From the NCBI GenBank assembly GCA_030372985.1, contig JAUCQB010000010.1:1-38399 (forward strand): DNA of 38,399 nucleotides. The letters are read 5' to 3'. The stretch's first letter is position 1. Every line of letters starts with the position of its first letter. Both the position numbers and the translations under genes were made by a program. Source of the stretch: Phycisphaerae bacterium (GTDB lineage Bacteria > Planctomycetota > Phycisphaerae > UBA1845 > PWPN01). Of this stretch, positions 17,574 through 26,800 are shown one piece after another. Under the pieces are notes generated by a model. The model did not search any database. It was not told the DNA's origin and worked only from the letters and a program-made list of their open reading frames with translations.

Positions 17574-17637
17574 TGTGCCACTGCTGTGCCAGCAGTGTCC
17601 AAGGTCCTCTCAGCACTGCTCACAGAGCAGTGGCACA
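17574..17637. repeat. 64-bp nested palindrome (REP-like)
   Basis: Outer arms TGTGCCACTGCT (17574-17585) and AGCAGTGGCACA (17626-17637) are perfect inverted repeats. Inside them a second pair, AGCAGTG (17591-17597) and CACTGCT (17614-17620), repeats the core of the arms. The two pairs can nest, or adjacent arms can pair (CACTGCT with AGCAGTG on either side). It starts 38 bp after the stop of the rhamnosidase-like gene and could end its transcript, though no T-run follows. The form suggests an interspersed REP-type element. Confidence 0.7.
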
Positions 17638-17675
17638 AAGATGAGGGCTGCCACCGAACAAGAGACGCTCCGCGG

Positions 17676-20333
17676 CTATCTGGCGATCCACATGTACCGC
17701 CCAGCAACACTCAGCCTGAACCGTTCTTCACCCGCCGGTTCCACAGGTCCGGCGGATTCTGCAATTTCAATTCGCTTGCCCCGGCACTGCTTCGGCAGCA
17801 CCAGATGGACTTCTACGTCGGCCGGGATACTCACCTCCAGCCGCCGCTGCTGCGGGTCCCAGTAGACCCAGACGACGCCCTTGGGCGTGCAGGTATGGCC
17901 CGCGACAAAGGGCAGTCCCCCGTCTTCGGGGGCGATGCGGATCTTGTTGCCGCCCGGTGAGACAACGCGGACGCCGAGCAACGATTCGTGCAACCACAGC
18001 AACGGCAGCGAGCCCCAGCCGTGGGAGCCGGTCTCGTCATCGGGTTGCGTGGGGTTTTTCTCGCCATCCTTGAGGCCGAGGTCTTCGCGGCTGATCCAAT
18101 ACTCGGGCAGCGGACCGCCGTATGGGCCCTGGAGTACCAGCGGCACCTTGTTTCGTGGATGGCCTGGCAGATAAGGGGCATAGCGTTCGATCAGGTGATT
18201 GACTGCTCGCCGTGTCAGGCCGACATCCGACAAAACCTTCAATGAACGGTAGCCATAAGTGGGATTATTCCACCGCTTCACCCCGGGGCCGGGCGAGCCA
18301 TCGGGATCCTGAAAGGCGTAGTTCAGGTCTGCGATGGCCTCCGAGTGATCGAGCAACCCGGCAATGATAGCGATCGTCTGTCCCGCCTGGCAGTAGCCCC
18401 GTTCGAGATTCGGGTCGGCCGGGTCCACGCGGTCGCCGACGTGAGGAGGAACATCGCCCTTGGGCGGTACGATGTGGTATTTCCCGAAAGCAGCGATCAT
18501 CTTCTCTCGCGTTTCTCGCCACTTTGCGGCCTGTTCGGTTTTGCCGATGGCCTCGGCCAGCTCGGCCGACCATCCAAGTCGTTGGATGATCCACGGGGTG
18601 ACAATACCGCTGGACTGCTTGTCATTGGCCGGACGCAGACTGTTGCGGATGTCGGCGAATATGTATGGTGTGCGCCACAGGCCGTCATCACCGACGTGCG
18701 TGAGACAGTTGTCCCAGAAACGGCGGAGCGTGTCCCAGTATTCGCTGACCAGATCAGTCTGACCGGTCCACATGTAGTCATCGTACAGAGCAGCGGTCCA
18801 TTCCACGCCCCAGTCGTATGTTGCCGGATACGCAGGGTAGTTGCTCGGGGCGAAGGGGTGGAACTGACCGTCCTTGCCCTGGCTTTGGCCGAAGGTGCGG
18901 ATCACGAAACGCCGCAGTCGGTTGTCGCCGAACCAGCGGGCAGCGAGGATAGCCCGCGGGCGGTCGTCCTCGATCCACTGGCCGTCCTCACGGCCGGGTG
19001 TGTCTACGTAGGTGTCCGACATCGTCACCTCTGCGTGGATGAGACACAGCTTGACGATCTGGTGCATCAGCTCGTTGCCGCACTGGAAGCTGCCCACAGG
19101 GGTGATCGGATACTGCGACTTGGTGATGCCGACGTCGCTGACGGTCACCTGGCCGTCGGCGGCGAAATGCATGTGAAGCGAGAGCCAGCGGGCAGTGCGT
19201 TCGTCGGGAAACTCGAAGGACTGCGTACCAGCCCGGGTGATGTAGCGGTCCGCGTATCCCGGCCCGACCACGCCCTCGGGATTGATCCAGCCGGTCTCGT
19301 CGACGTGCAGCTTACCGGTGCACAGCGAGCGAGACAGTTCGCAGTAGCCCAGATCGATCTTCACGCCGGCCGGAGCGTCTTTCAGACCGATGAACGGGTA
19401 GCCGTGTATCGGCTGATGGAAATCGAACGTGATGTACTTCGTTTCACCCGCCTGGCCGGTGATGGTTACCGGTTTTCCGCTGATCAGGTTGCCCGCAAGG
19501 CCTGTCAACTCTGCCTCAGGGCGGCATTTCGAGGTGCGAATCCCGGCGGCCATGGAAGCCGGCTCATCCGAGATCGGCAGCGTGCGCTCGGCCGTACCAG
19601 CGGCCAGGACCTTGGCAGGCCGTACCGAATGCTCTCGCTGGCCGGGCGTTTCAACGTCGCCTGGCCTGGCCGGCCATGGACCGTTCTCAATGACCGCCGC
19701 CGGTTTCCACGTGCCGTCGTCGAACGTCGGGTCGTGCAGGTTGCCACTGATCACCTTGCTGCCGTCGGTGATGACGGGGTATCGGATTCGCCTGTCGCCG
19801 ATGACGCCGAGGATCTGCTTCTCATGTTCCATATACTCGGCGGCCTTGAGACATTTCCACGAAGCGTCGCTGCTGATCCACGTGCCGGCGACGTAGAGTC
19901 CGGCGTGCTTGTTCCCGGTCCGCTGGAAGGTGACGATGTCGCCCCAGTTGTGATGCAGGACGACGATGACATTCGGCCCCGGCCGCAGATACGGCCCGGC
20001 GTTGATCCGCTCGGTGGTGATCCGATCCTCGTGGTAGCGAGCCATCTTGCGCCGCACGATCTGCCCGTTGATCCACACGCGAGCATTGCTGTCGGCGGCC
20101 AGGTGGAGTGTCGCATCATCGGGCATCTTCTCGATCACCACAACCTTGCGGAACCAGGTGAAGCGGTTCTTCGGCGCCGGATCGGCCGGGTCGGACCAGA
20201 TCCAGCGGGCGTTGCCCTTCGCCGCTGTGACAGGTTCGGCTGATGCGTCTGAGCAGAGACTGACTGTCGTCAGAATGACCGACTCCGCCATCATCGTGAG
20301 AGCCAGGGCGATTCGGATTCGACGGCTGATCAT
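17676..20333 (-). CDS. Secreted GH78-like alpha-L-rhamnosidase family protein
   Basis: The family releases alpha-L-rhamnose from plant, algal or bacterial glycans. This 885-residue product begins MISRRIRIALALTMMAESVI, a signal peptide. The ATG at 20333 has a near-perfect AAAGGAGG. The N-terminal half is beta-rich (ARWIWSDPADPA, WFRKVV, ARVWINGQ: concanavalin-like modules seen in GH78). The catalytic (alpha/alpha)6 barrel shows YVDTPGREDGQWIEDDR, equivalent to the GH78 DCPQRDE-type motif with candidate acid E449, then YDWGVEWTAALYDDY and the C-terminal GSHGWGSLPLLWLHESLLGV. A C-terminal beta module closes the protein. The substrate could differ, since the DxPxRDE motif is altered. No transporter or regulator lies beside it. 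Confidence 0.8.
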   Translation of the reverse strand: MISRRIRIALALTMMAESVILTTVSLCSDASAEPVTAAKGNARWIWSDPADPAPKNRFTWFRKVVVIEKMPDDATLHLAADSNARVWINGQIVRRKMARYHEDRITTERINAGPYLRPGPNVIVVLHHNWGDIVTFQRTGNKHAGLYVAGTWISSDASWKCLKAAEYMEHEKQILGVIGDRRIRYPVITDGSKVISGNLHDPTFDDGTWKPAAVIENGPWPARPGDVETPGQREHSVRPAKVLAAGTAERTLPISDEPASMAAGIRTSKCRPEAELTGLAGNLISGKPVTITGQAGETKYITFDFHQPIHGYPFIGLKDAPAGVKIDLGYCELSRSLCTGKLHVDETGWINPEGVVGPGYADRYITRAGTQSFEFPDERTARWLSLHMHFAADGQVTVSDVGITKSQYPITPVGSFQCGNELMHQIVKLCLIHAEVTMSDTYVDTPGREDGQWIEDDRPRAILAARWFGDNRLRRFVIRTFGQSQGKDGQFHPFAPSNYPAYPATYDWGVEWTAALYDDYMWTGQTDLVSEYWDTLRRFWDNCLTHVGDDGLWRTPYIFADIRNSLRPANDKQSSGIVTPWIIQRLGWSAELAEAIGKTEQAAKWRETREKMIAAFGKYHIVPPKGDVPPHVGDRVDPADPNLERGYCQAGQTIAIIAGLLDHSEAIADLNYAFQDPDGSPGPGVKRWNNPTYGYRSLKVLSDVGLTRRAVNHLIERYAPYLPGHPRNKVPLVLQGPYGGPLPEYWISREDLGLKDGEKNPTQPDDETGSHGWGSLPLLWLHESLLGVRVVSPGGNKIRIAPEDGGLPFVAGHTCTPKGVVWVYWDPQQRRLEVSIPADVEVHLVLPKQCRGKRIEIAESAGPVEPAGEERFRLSVAGRYMWIAR

Positions 20334-20533
20334 GAGAGAAACCTCCTTTGACCACGGACGGGGCTGATGCTGCGCCCCCATACCCGGACGGCAGTCCGTG
20401 ACTCCGATGCGGCTTGACAGTGTTGCAGATTATGGACTGATTCCTGTTTGGCAGAAAGAGGGGGTGCAGGCTTCGCCTCACGACAGTCAGACGGTCCGCC
20501 GGCTGGGTCCAGCACGCTTGCGGTCCGGCCAAG
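20334..20533. other. Intergenic gap between glycosidase and toxin genes
   Basis: About 200 bp without a gene. It contains the Shine-Dalgarno of the downstream glycosidase and a weak -10-like CATAAT on the minus strand; no convincing -35, terminator or RNA gene was seen. Confidence 0.4.
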
Positions 20534-20935
20534 TCATTTGAGCAGGGCTGTGAACCCGGCTTGCTCGAAGTGGTGATCGCCGGTCAGCGCCTCGGTGATC
20601 CCACGCTCCTGCATCACCACGAACGAGATGCAATCGGTCAGCGACCAATCCTTATCGGGACGATTGCCATACAGATCAACGCCGCGGTCGAAGATGTCGT
20701 CCGTAGTCGGCACAATGACAACTCGTGGATGGCTTTGCAGAAACTGAAGAAGGGGCACGAACGCGCTTCTGGTGTCGCGACCGGCGATCCCGTCGGCGAC
20801 TTCTGTCAGCACCCATGTGGTCGTGTAAATGTCTCGTTTCAGATCGGCAATCGCCTGGACGGCCTTCTTGTGGGCCGCGTCGCCTTCTGCAAGCAGAGCC
20901 AGGAACAGAAAGGTGTCGCCGAAACACGGAGTCAT
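20534..20935 (-). CDS. vapC: PIN-domain toxin (VapC-like ribonuclease)
   Basis: PIN toxins are Mg-dependent RNases, usually cutting tRNA or rRNA. The 133-residue product has the expected four acidic positions: D7 (FGDTFLFLALL), E45 (LTEVADG), D101 (DWSLTDCISF) and D120 (LTGDHHFEQAGF). Length and the xWSLTDC motif are typical of VapC. Its start overlaps the upstream antitoxin gene by 4 bp (ATGA), as in toxin-antitoxin operons. The name reflects the family; the target RNA is unknown. Confidence 0.88.
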   Translation of the reverse strand: MTPCFGDTFLFLALLAEGDAAHKKAVQAIADLKRDIYTTTWVLTEVADGIAGRDTRSAFVPLLQFLQSHPRVVIVPTTDDIFDRGVDLYGNRPDKDWSLTDCISFVVMQERGITEALTGDHHFEQAGFTALLK

Positions 20936-21150
20936 TTCTTCGGCGTCCCATGGATATAGTGGTCATGGTTACGGGCCATGTCGGACGGTAGCCCCTTGAC
21001 GGTCCCTGCAAATTTCAGCAGCCCTTCGCGAAGGCTCGCGTGCTCATCGCGATCGGCCACCGGTTCGACGACCACCTCCGCGCCTTCGTCTAAGCGCGCG
21101 CCCGGCTCCAGAACCACTACGCCGCCCTTGACTTTGCCTCTGTAGGTCAT
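20932..21150 (-). CDS. Antitoxin partner of the PIN toxin
   Basis: This 72-residue protein begins MTYRGKVKGGVVVLEPGARL and continues EGAEVVVEP, the compact N-terminal beta domain of the AF2212/DUF104-like antitoxins found next to PIN toxins. The acidic C-terminal half would wrap the toxin. ATG 21150 has TGAGGTG just upstream. It is the first gene of the two-gene operon and, by analogy with such pairs, may repress its own promoter. AbrB-type classification is also possible. Confidence 0.8.
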   Translation of the reverse strand: MTYRGKVKGGVVVLEPGARLDEGAEVVVEPVADRDEHASLREGLLKFAGTVKGLPSDMARNHDHYIHGTPKK

Positions 21151-21167
21151 GATTCACCTCAGACCGA

Positions 21168-21196
21168 ATTATACCACAAGGCCCCAAGGATGAGAA
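21168..21196 (-). promoter_or_regulatory. Promoter of the toxin-antitoxin operon
   Basis: Minus strand: perfect TATAAT (21173-21168) with TTCTCA (21196-21191) 17 bp upstream. Transcription would begin about 10 nt before the antitoxin ATG, giving a very short leader that still contains the ribosome site. Confidence 0.6.
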
Positions 21197-21345
21197 AAGC
21201 CGCGTTTGTTCGCGGGCTGTTGAATGGACAGACTGTCTGCGGGCTTGTTTCGGCCAATCGGCTACCCATGTGGCCCCAACTCCGGTACGCTGTCGGGTAG
21301 CGCAGAGTGCCCGGAGCTCGTTGGCCGGGTCAAGCGGGGGATGGT

Positions 21346-23502
21346 ATGTCCGAACCGTGGCTGGAAGGATTGAACGAACAGCAGCGAGAAGCCGTCAAGC
21401 ATGGTGACGGCCCGCTGCTGATCATTGCCGGCGCGGGCACGGGCAAGACGCGGACGCTGGCCAGCCGGGTGGCCGAGCTTCTGCATCGCGGCGTGCCTCC
21501 GGAGCGAATCCTGCTGCTGACTTTCACCCGCCGGGCGGCCGCGGAGATGATCTCCCGTGCCGATCACCAGACCGGCTTGAAGGTCTCGACCCGCGTGTGG
21601 GGCGGGACTTTTCACGCCGTATCCAACCGTTTGCTGCGGATCTACGGCCGGGCCCTCGGCCTGCCCGACGGCTTTACGGTCATGGACCAGTCCGACTCCG
21701 CCGACATGATGAGCCTGATCCGCAACGAGCTCGGCGTCGCGAAGGACACGAAGCGGTTCCCCAACAAGAACACGCTCGTGGCCATCTACTCGCGGACGGT
21801 CAACTCGCAGGACAAGCTGGCCGACGTGCTGGAGCGGCACTTTCCCTGGTGCGCGGATTGGGAGGAGGAGCTTGTTCCCATCTTCGATCGATACGTCGAT
21901 CGCAAGCGGGCCAGCAACGTGATGGACTACGACGACCTGCTGCTGCACTGGAAGTTGTTGTGCGAGCGGCCGGGCGTGGGCGACAACGTGGCCGGGCGCT
22001 TCGATCACATCCTGGTGGACGAGTACCAGGACACCAACATCGTGCAGGCCGACATCCTGGCGGGCATGCGGCGGCGGAACAAGAACATCTGCGTCGTCGG
22101 CGATGACGCCCAGTCGATCTACTCCTTCCGGGCTGCGACGATCCGCAACATCCTCGATTTCCCGCAGCGATTCCCCGGAACGCGGGTCATCACCCTGGAG
22201 CAGAACTATCGCAGCATTCAGCCGATCCTGGACCTGTCCAACGCGGTGATGGAGCGGGCCAAGGAACGCTACACCAAGAACTTGTGGTCCACCCGCGCTG
22301 CAGAGCGGCGGCCGGCCCTGTATTACTGCATGGACGAGAGCGAGCAATGCGGGTTGGTCTGCGAGCGGGTCCTCGAACACCTCGAACAGGGCATCCCGCT
22401 GCGGCAGCAAGCGGTGCTGTTTCGCGCGGGCCACCACAGCGACGCCCTGGAAGTCGAGTTGATGCAGCGGCGGATCCCATTCCGCAAGTTCGGCGGCCTG
22501 AAGTTCATCGAGTCGGCCCACATCAAGGACATGCTGGCGTTTCTCCGCGTGCTGGAGAACCCGCACGACGAGATCAGTTGGTTTCGCATTCTGTGCATGA
22601 TGAAGGGCATGGGGCCGCAATGGGCACGGCGGGTGATGGGCCAGTTGGGTGTCCGGCGGCACCTGGCGGCGGAGGGCGATGAGCTGGATGCGGCCCCTGA
22701 CCGACCTGCGGGCGTCGGTCAAGGGCAGGCCGGCGAGATGGTTTCGCCCCTCAGTCGGTTCTTTGCCGGGAAGCTCAGAGTGCCTCCAGACTCGGAGGAA
22801 ACGATCACCGAGCTGCGCAAGGCGATGAAGGACTGCTACGGCGTCGAGGAACTCGACGAGGAGTCCGATGAGGCCGAGAGCGTCGTCGCGGCCGGCAGCT
22901 CCCCGACGCTGGCAGTCCAGATCCAGCGGCTGAGGCACTACTATGAGCCGGTCTTCAAGACGATCTACGACAACTGGCAGGTCCGCATCCGCGACATCGA
23001 ACAGCTCGAGCAGATCGCCGGGCGATTCCGCTCGCGACGGCGGTTCGTGGCCGACCTCACGCTCGATCCGCCGAATTCGACCTCGGACCTGGCCGGCCCG
23101 CCGTACCTGGACGACGATTACCTGATCCTCAGCACGATGCACTCGGCCAAGGGCTGCGAATGGACCTCGGTGTATGTGATCCACGCCGCGGATGGCATGA
23201 TTCCCTCTGACATGGCCACCAAGGACGAGGTCCAGATTGACGAGGAACGCCGCCTGTTCTACGTGGCGCTCACCCGCGCCAAGGACTGGCTGTACGTGTA
23301 CTTTCCGCTCCGCTACTACCACGTCAAGCACCGCACCGGCGACGCCCACAACATCGCCCAGTTGACGCGGTTTCTCCCCAAGAAAGCCTTGGCCCTGCTC
23401 GATCAGCGTTCCAGCGAATCGCTGCCATCCCTCGGCGCCGAGCTGCGGGCCAGGAGCCGCAGTGAGATCGACGCCCAGTTCAAGCAGAGGTGGCGAAGCT
23501 GA
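21346..23502 (+). CDS. UvrD/PcrA-type superfamily 1 DNA helicase
   Basis: An ATP-driven 3'-5' helicase, 718 residues, close to UvrD/PcrA length. Motifs in order: Q-motif LNEQQREAVKH, Walker A AGAGTGKT (residues 28-35), LLLTFTRRAAAEM (Ia), DEYQD (225-229), GDDAQSIYSFR (III), LEQNYRS (IV), STMHSAKGCEWTSVYV (V) and FYVALTRAKDWL (VI, about 635-647). The 2B region holds an acidic low-complexity insert (EELDEESDEAESVV). ATG 21346 follows GGGGGA; a GTG 39 nt upstream is less likely. It could be PcrA/UvrD itself or a paralogue; no RecB nuclease domain is attached. It is transcribed divergently from the toxin-antitoxin operon. Confidence 0.92.
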   Translation: MSEPWLEGLNEQQREAVKHGDGPLLIIAGAGTGKTRTLASRVAELLHRGVPPERILLLTFTRRAAAEMISRADHQTGLKVSTRVWGGTFHAVSNRLLRIYGRALGLPDGFTVMDQSDSADMMSLIRNELGVAKDTKRFPNKNTLVAIYSRTVNSQDKLADVLERHFPWCADWEEELVPIFDRYVDRKRASNVMDYDDLLLHWKLLCERPGVGDNVAGRFDHILVDEYQDTNIVQADILAGMRRRNKNICVVGDDAQSIYSFRAATIRNILDFPQRFPGTRVITLEQNYRSIQPILDLSNAVMERAKERYTKNLWSTRAAERRPALYYCMDESEQCGLVCERVLEHLEQGIPLRQQAVLFRAGHHSDALEVELMQRRIPFRKFGGLKFIESAHIKDMLAFLRVLENPHDEISWFRILCMMKGMGPQWARRVMGQLGVRRHLAAEGDELDAAPDRPAGVGQGQAGEMVSPLSRFFAGKLRVPPDSEETITELRKAMKDCYGVEELDEESDEAESVVAAGSSPTLAVQIQRLRHYYEPVFKTIYDNWQVRIRDIEQLEQIAGRFRSRRRFVADLTLDPPNSTSDLAGPPYLDDDYLILSTMHSAKGCEWTSVYVIHAADGMIPSDMATKDEVQIDEERRLFYVALTRAKDWLYVYFPLRYYHVKHRTGDAHNIAQLTRFLPKKALALLDQRSSESLPSLGAELRARSRSEIDAQFKQRWRS

Positions 23503-23849
23503 GGAAAACCGAAGGATGAGGGCGGAAGGATGAGTCAGGCAGCATTGCAGGAGGGGTCTCCGACCCCGATTTCGCTGGTGCGAGAATCCTCTCCCGCCCG
23601 ATTCTTGCCACGGTCGCTGGTGCGAGGATCCCTTCTCGCACCACTCTTCGGACGAATCCTTCCGTCACTCCGGACCGGCGGATAAGAATCCGGCTGTACG
23701 GGTCCGAGATGGGAATCTCCGCCCAGCAAGGTCGCGGCTGCAAGTGGAGGGAAGCGAAACCCGCCGTGGCGGGCCGCTCCTACAGAGAATCGCGATCAGA
23801 TTTCGGTCAGCCCCGTCGAACCGAGACCGCTCCTACGCGGAAGGGCGGG
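23503..23849. repeat. Intergenic cluster of short repeats and hairpins
   Basis: No gene is seen in these 347 bp. Repeats: GAAGGATGAG twice, 14 bp apart (about 23511 and 23525); TCGCTGGTGCGAGAATCC (23572-23589) and the 17/18 identical copy at 23614-23631; a hairpin TGGTGCGAG/CTCGCACCA (23618-23626 and 23635-23643); a hairpin CCCGC-CGTG-GCGGG (23760-23773 region); and CCGCTCCTAC twice, 53 bp apart (23774-23783 and 23827-23836). Such GTAGGAGCGG-type units (minus strand) are usual interspersed repeats in G+C-rich genomes. Hairpins between the convergent stops of the helicase and glycosidase genes may also end both transcripts. Confidence 0.65.
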
Positions 23850-26800
23850 TCATTTCGGCGTAAGGGTCACAGTGAACTTCTCCCCGAACGGTGTGCGGCC
23901 CTCGGCCAGCAGGGTGATGAGAACCTGTTTCTCCTGTGTCAGCCCGGCTGGGGCCAGTTGGGTGTCCTTGACCTCCACCGATGCGAAGCGCGGTACGTCA
24001 TTGGGGATGGCTGCGCGTGAAGACTCAGGCGAGCCGACAATCACGAACACGGCGCCTGTCTTGTCACTGCCGGCTGGGGTGATCCACTTGGCCTCGCCCA
24101 GGTTGGTCAGCGTCACGCGGGCCAGAATCGGCTTTCCGCGGGCGACCTCGACGCGACCGCTCTTCTCGACCTCGGCCCATTTGCCGCTGACATCCTGAAC
24201 CTCGACGCGATCGAACGCGGCATCGAGATACTTGGGCGGGTTGGTCCCGTTCCAGGGCCTATTGCCCACCGCCAGGGGCGGGCAGTTGGCCGAATCCGTC
24301 CCGGTTCCGGCCGTGCGCAGGCCGGGCGTCTTGCCGGCCATAAGCTCTCTCCAGAATTCCTCCTGCACGGTTTCGTAGATGCCCGTGAGCCCTTCCGCCC
24401 GGGCATCGCGGTCGATGGTGATCCAGTAATCGATGGGGGCAGCCGACGCATAATTGAACAGTCGCGGCCCGCGTTCGCGGATGACTTTTGTCACCGGCCG
24501 GTCGCTGCCGTCGGGATTGATGATGCCGAAGTCGCTGTTTTCGCCGCATCGGAAGCCGCCCGGATACCACCAGGAGAACATGCCGTCGGCCCCGCTGCCG
24601 ATCAGCATCTTATAGAAATCGAAGTAGAAGTCGGCCTGGAACTGCAGTCGTTGCGGAGGAGTCCCCATGAGGGACAGGTCCCAGACGGTGTTACCCATCT
24701 CCGCCCAGAACAACGGCTTGGTGGGGTCGGCCCACCGCGCATAGGCATGCGTGAAGCAGCCGGCTTTGACCTTCTCCCAGTCGCCGATCCGCCCGTAGCC
24801 TTCCGGAGCGAGAATGTCCACCGCGGCCGCCAGGTACGCGAAGTCATACGGAACCAGGCCGTTCCAGCGGAGCGTCGGGTTGCCGGCCTCGGCCATGCGG
24901 AAGCTGACCAGGTGGTTAGGATCGATGCTGCGCACCAGCCTTCGCGCCCGGCTGTACTTCTCGTAGAGCAGGGTATCGAGGAACCGCCGATAGGCCGCGA
25001 CCATGCGCCGCCAGTCGCCGTCCTGGTCGATCTGTTGTGCCGACGGGTTGGTCACCTTCCCGGCCGTGTCGCGGGGGATGGCGAAGCCCCAGTCCTTCTC
25101 GGCGTTGGCGATGCTCCCGTACCGCTCGACGACCCACTGCTCCCACCGGCCGTCCCATTCCCGCCGCTGTTCGTGGTGGCCGAACATCGGCTCCCATGCC
25201 AGGTCATAGGCGAAGACAGTGTCATTCTCGGCCAGTCGAAGCTGCTCGATGTGCTCCCGGATCAGCGGCCACATGAAGTTCATTGGTGTGCCCGGGCGAA
25301 GCGACACGTTCGCTTTCATATGGAGCCGATCGAGCCGACGGAGCAGATCGACGAGGTTCTGAGCACTAATATCCGGATGGTTGAGAAAGATGCTCACCGC
25401 GTTGTAGCCGATGTCCTTGAGACGGCCCAAGTCGCGATCCATCACCTCCGGATCGTAAGATCGGGCGCCGAGCCACCTTTCGAAGTACGGCCAGTCGTTG
25501 GAAGCGATGCCCGACGAGGGCATATAGTTGATGCCGTGGGCCCACCAGCGTTGGCCCTGGAGCATGAATTCGCCGTTCTTGACGGTTACGAACTGCTTGT
25601 TCTGTTTGGGTCGCCATACGTGAATCTCGTGGCTGACGCGGTCCATGACCTGCCCGCTTGTCAGCACCTCAACGGCGCAGATGAGACCCTCGGCTGGCCA
25701 CTGAGAAACCGGCCACTTGGTCGAGATGGTCTGTTCGCTGACGCCATCGGTTGTGGCGGCGAGTTTCTCCAGCGTCCATTCCTGCGTTCGGATCTGGCGG
25801 CCAGTACTGCGATCGCTCAGCGTGATTCTGACGGTCGGTTCTTCAGTGGTCGATTTGCCGACAGCGGCCACGCGGACGCCGACCCTGGGTACCTGGTCCT
25901 CGAAACAGGTGAATCGGTCAGCTCCGCCCTCGATTATGAAGAGCCCGCGGCGCATCGTGCGGGCGACCTGGCCGATCAGGTCCAGGACGGCCGGCTGGCG
26001 ATACCATTTGGGGTCGCCGATCCCGAACGATGTCCAGATTCCGCCCTTGAACTCGCCGTCGACGTGGACCAGCAGCGTTGCCGGTGTGCCTCGCCATTGC
26101 CCGTCGGCGTTGCGGGCTTCGAGGAGCGGGATCCATCGCCATTTTCGTTCCTTGTCAATACCCACCGCCCGCGGACGGGGGTGTGGCGAGCGAATCGATT
26201 GGGGAACGGGGAACTTCGCGGCAGAGACGAACAGTTGATCCTCGCGAGTATTGAGAGAGATCACGCCCGTGCAGTCGAACAGCTTGAACGACGGCCACAG
26301 GGTGTCCAGTTGCGGGGGCGATTCTGTCGTCGCGAACTGCTCGTAGACCGGCGTGTTGGGGGCGGTGCCGAACGGGCCGACCCAGTACTCATGTCGCCCA
26401 GCGGAGTGGGCGGTGTGCGATTGCGACAGGCCGACAAACATGCGCACGGCGTTTTCGGGCCGGAACCGGTCGCCGGCCTGGCCGCGGTTTGGCACGCTCT
26501 GCCAGAAATGAAAATCGTCGGGGGTTAACACATATCGCCGCCATTGCGACGTCAGCGGCACGACGGCCACCCAGCGAGAACCGTCCTTCTCGTCCCACTC
26601 GATTGAAAGCTGCGTCGTGTCCGGGCCGCCCTTGGCCGAGAAGACCGTGAAAACGTGGTCTTTGGGGATGAGTCCTTCCTGCGGCGGCGAACCGAATGTG
26701 TCCCATGCGGCGAACTGCGGTATCACCACGTGCAGCGCCCGTTGTCCGGAGGCCGGACCGTCGGCGACGGTCTCGTATGCAGCCTCTTTCGCGCCCGGCC

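Noticed and set aside
18345..20243. 632-codon open frame antisense to the rhamnosidase-like gene
   Set aside because: Shadow of a gene with signal peptide, ribosome site and GH78 motifs; the antisense product has no recognisable domain.
21262..23349. 695-codon open frame antisense to the UvrD-like helicase
   Set aside because: Low-complexity, valine/arginine/histidine-rich product mirrors the G+C-rich codon pattern of the sense gene, whose helicase motifs are all intact.
24651..26528. 625-codon open frame antisense to the TIM-barrel glycosidase
   Set aside because: Shadow frame; its product is Arg/Val/His-rich without motifs, while the sense frame has catalytic motifs and a signal peptide.
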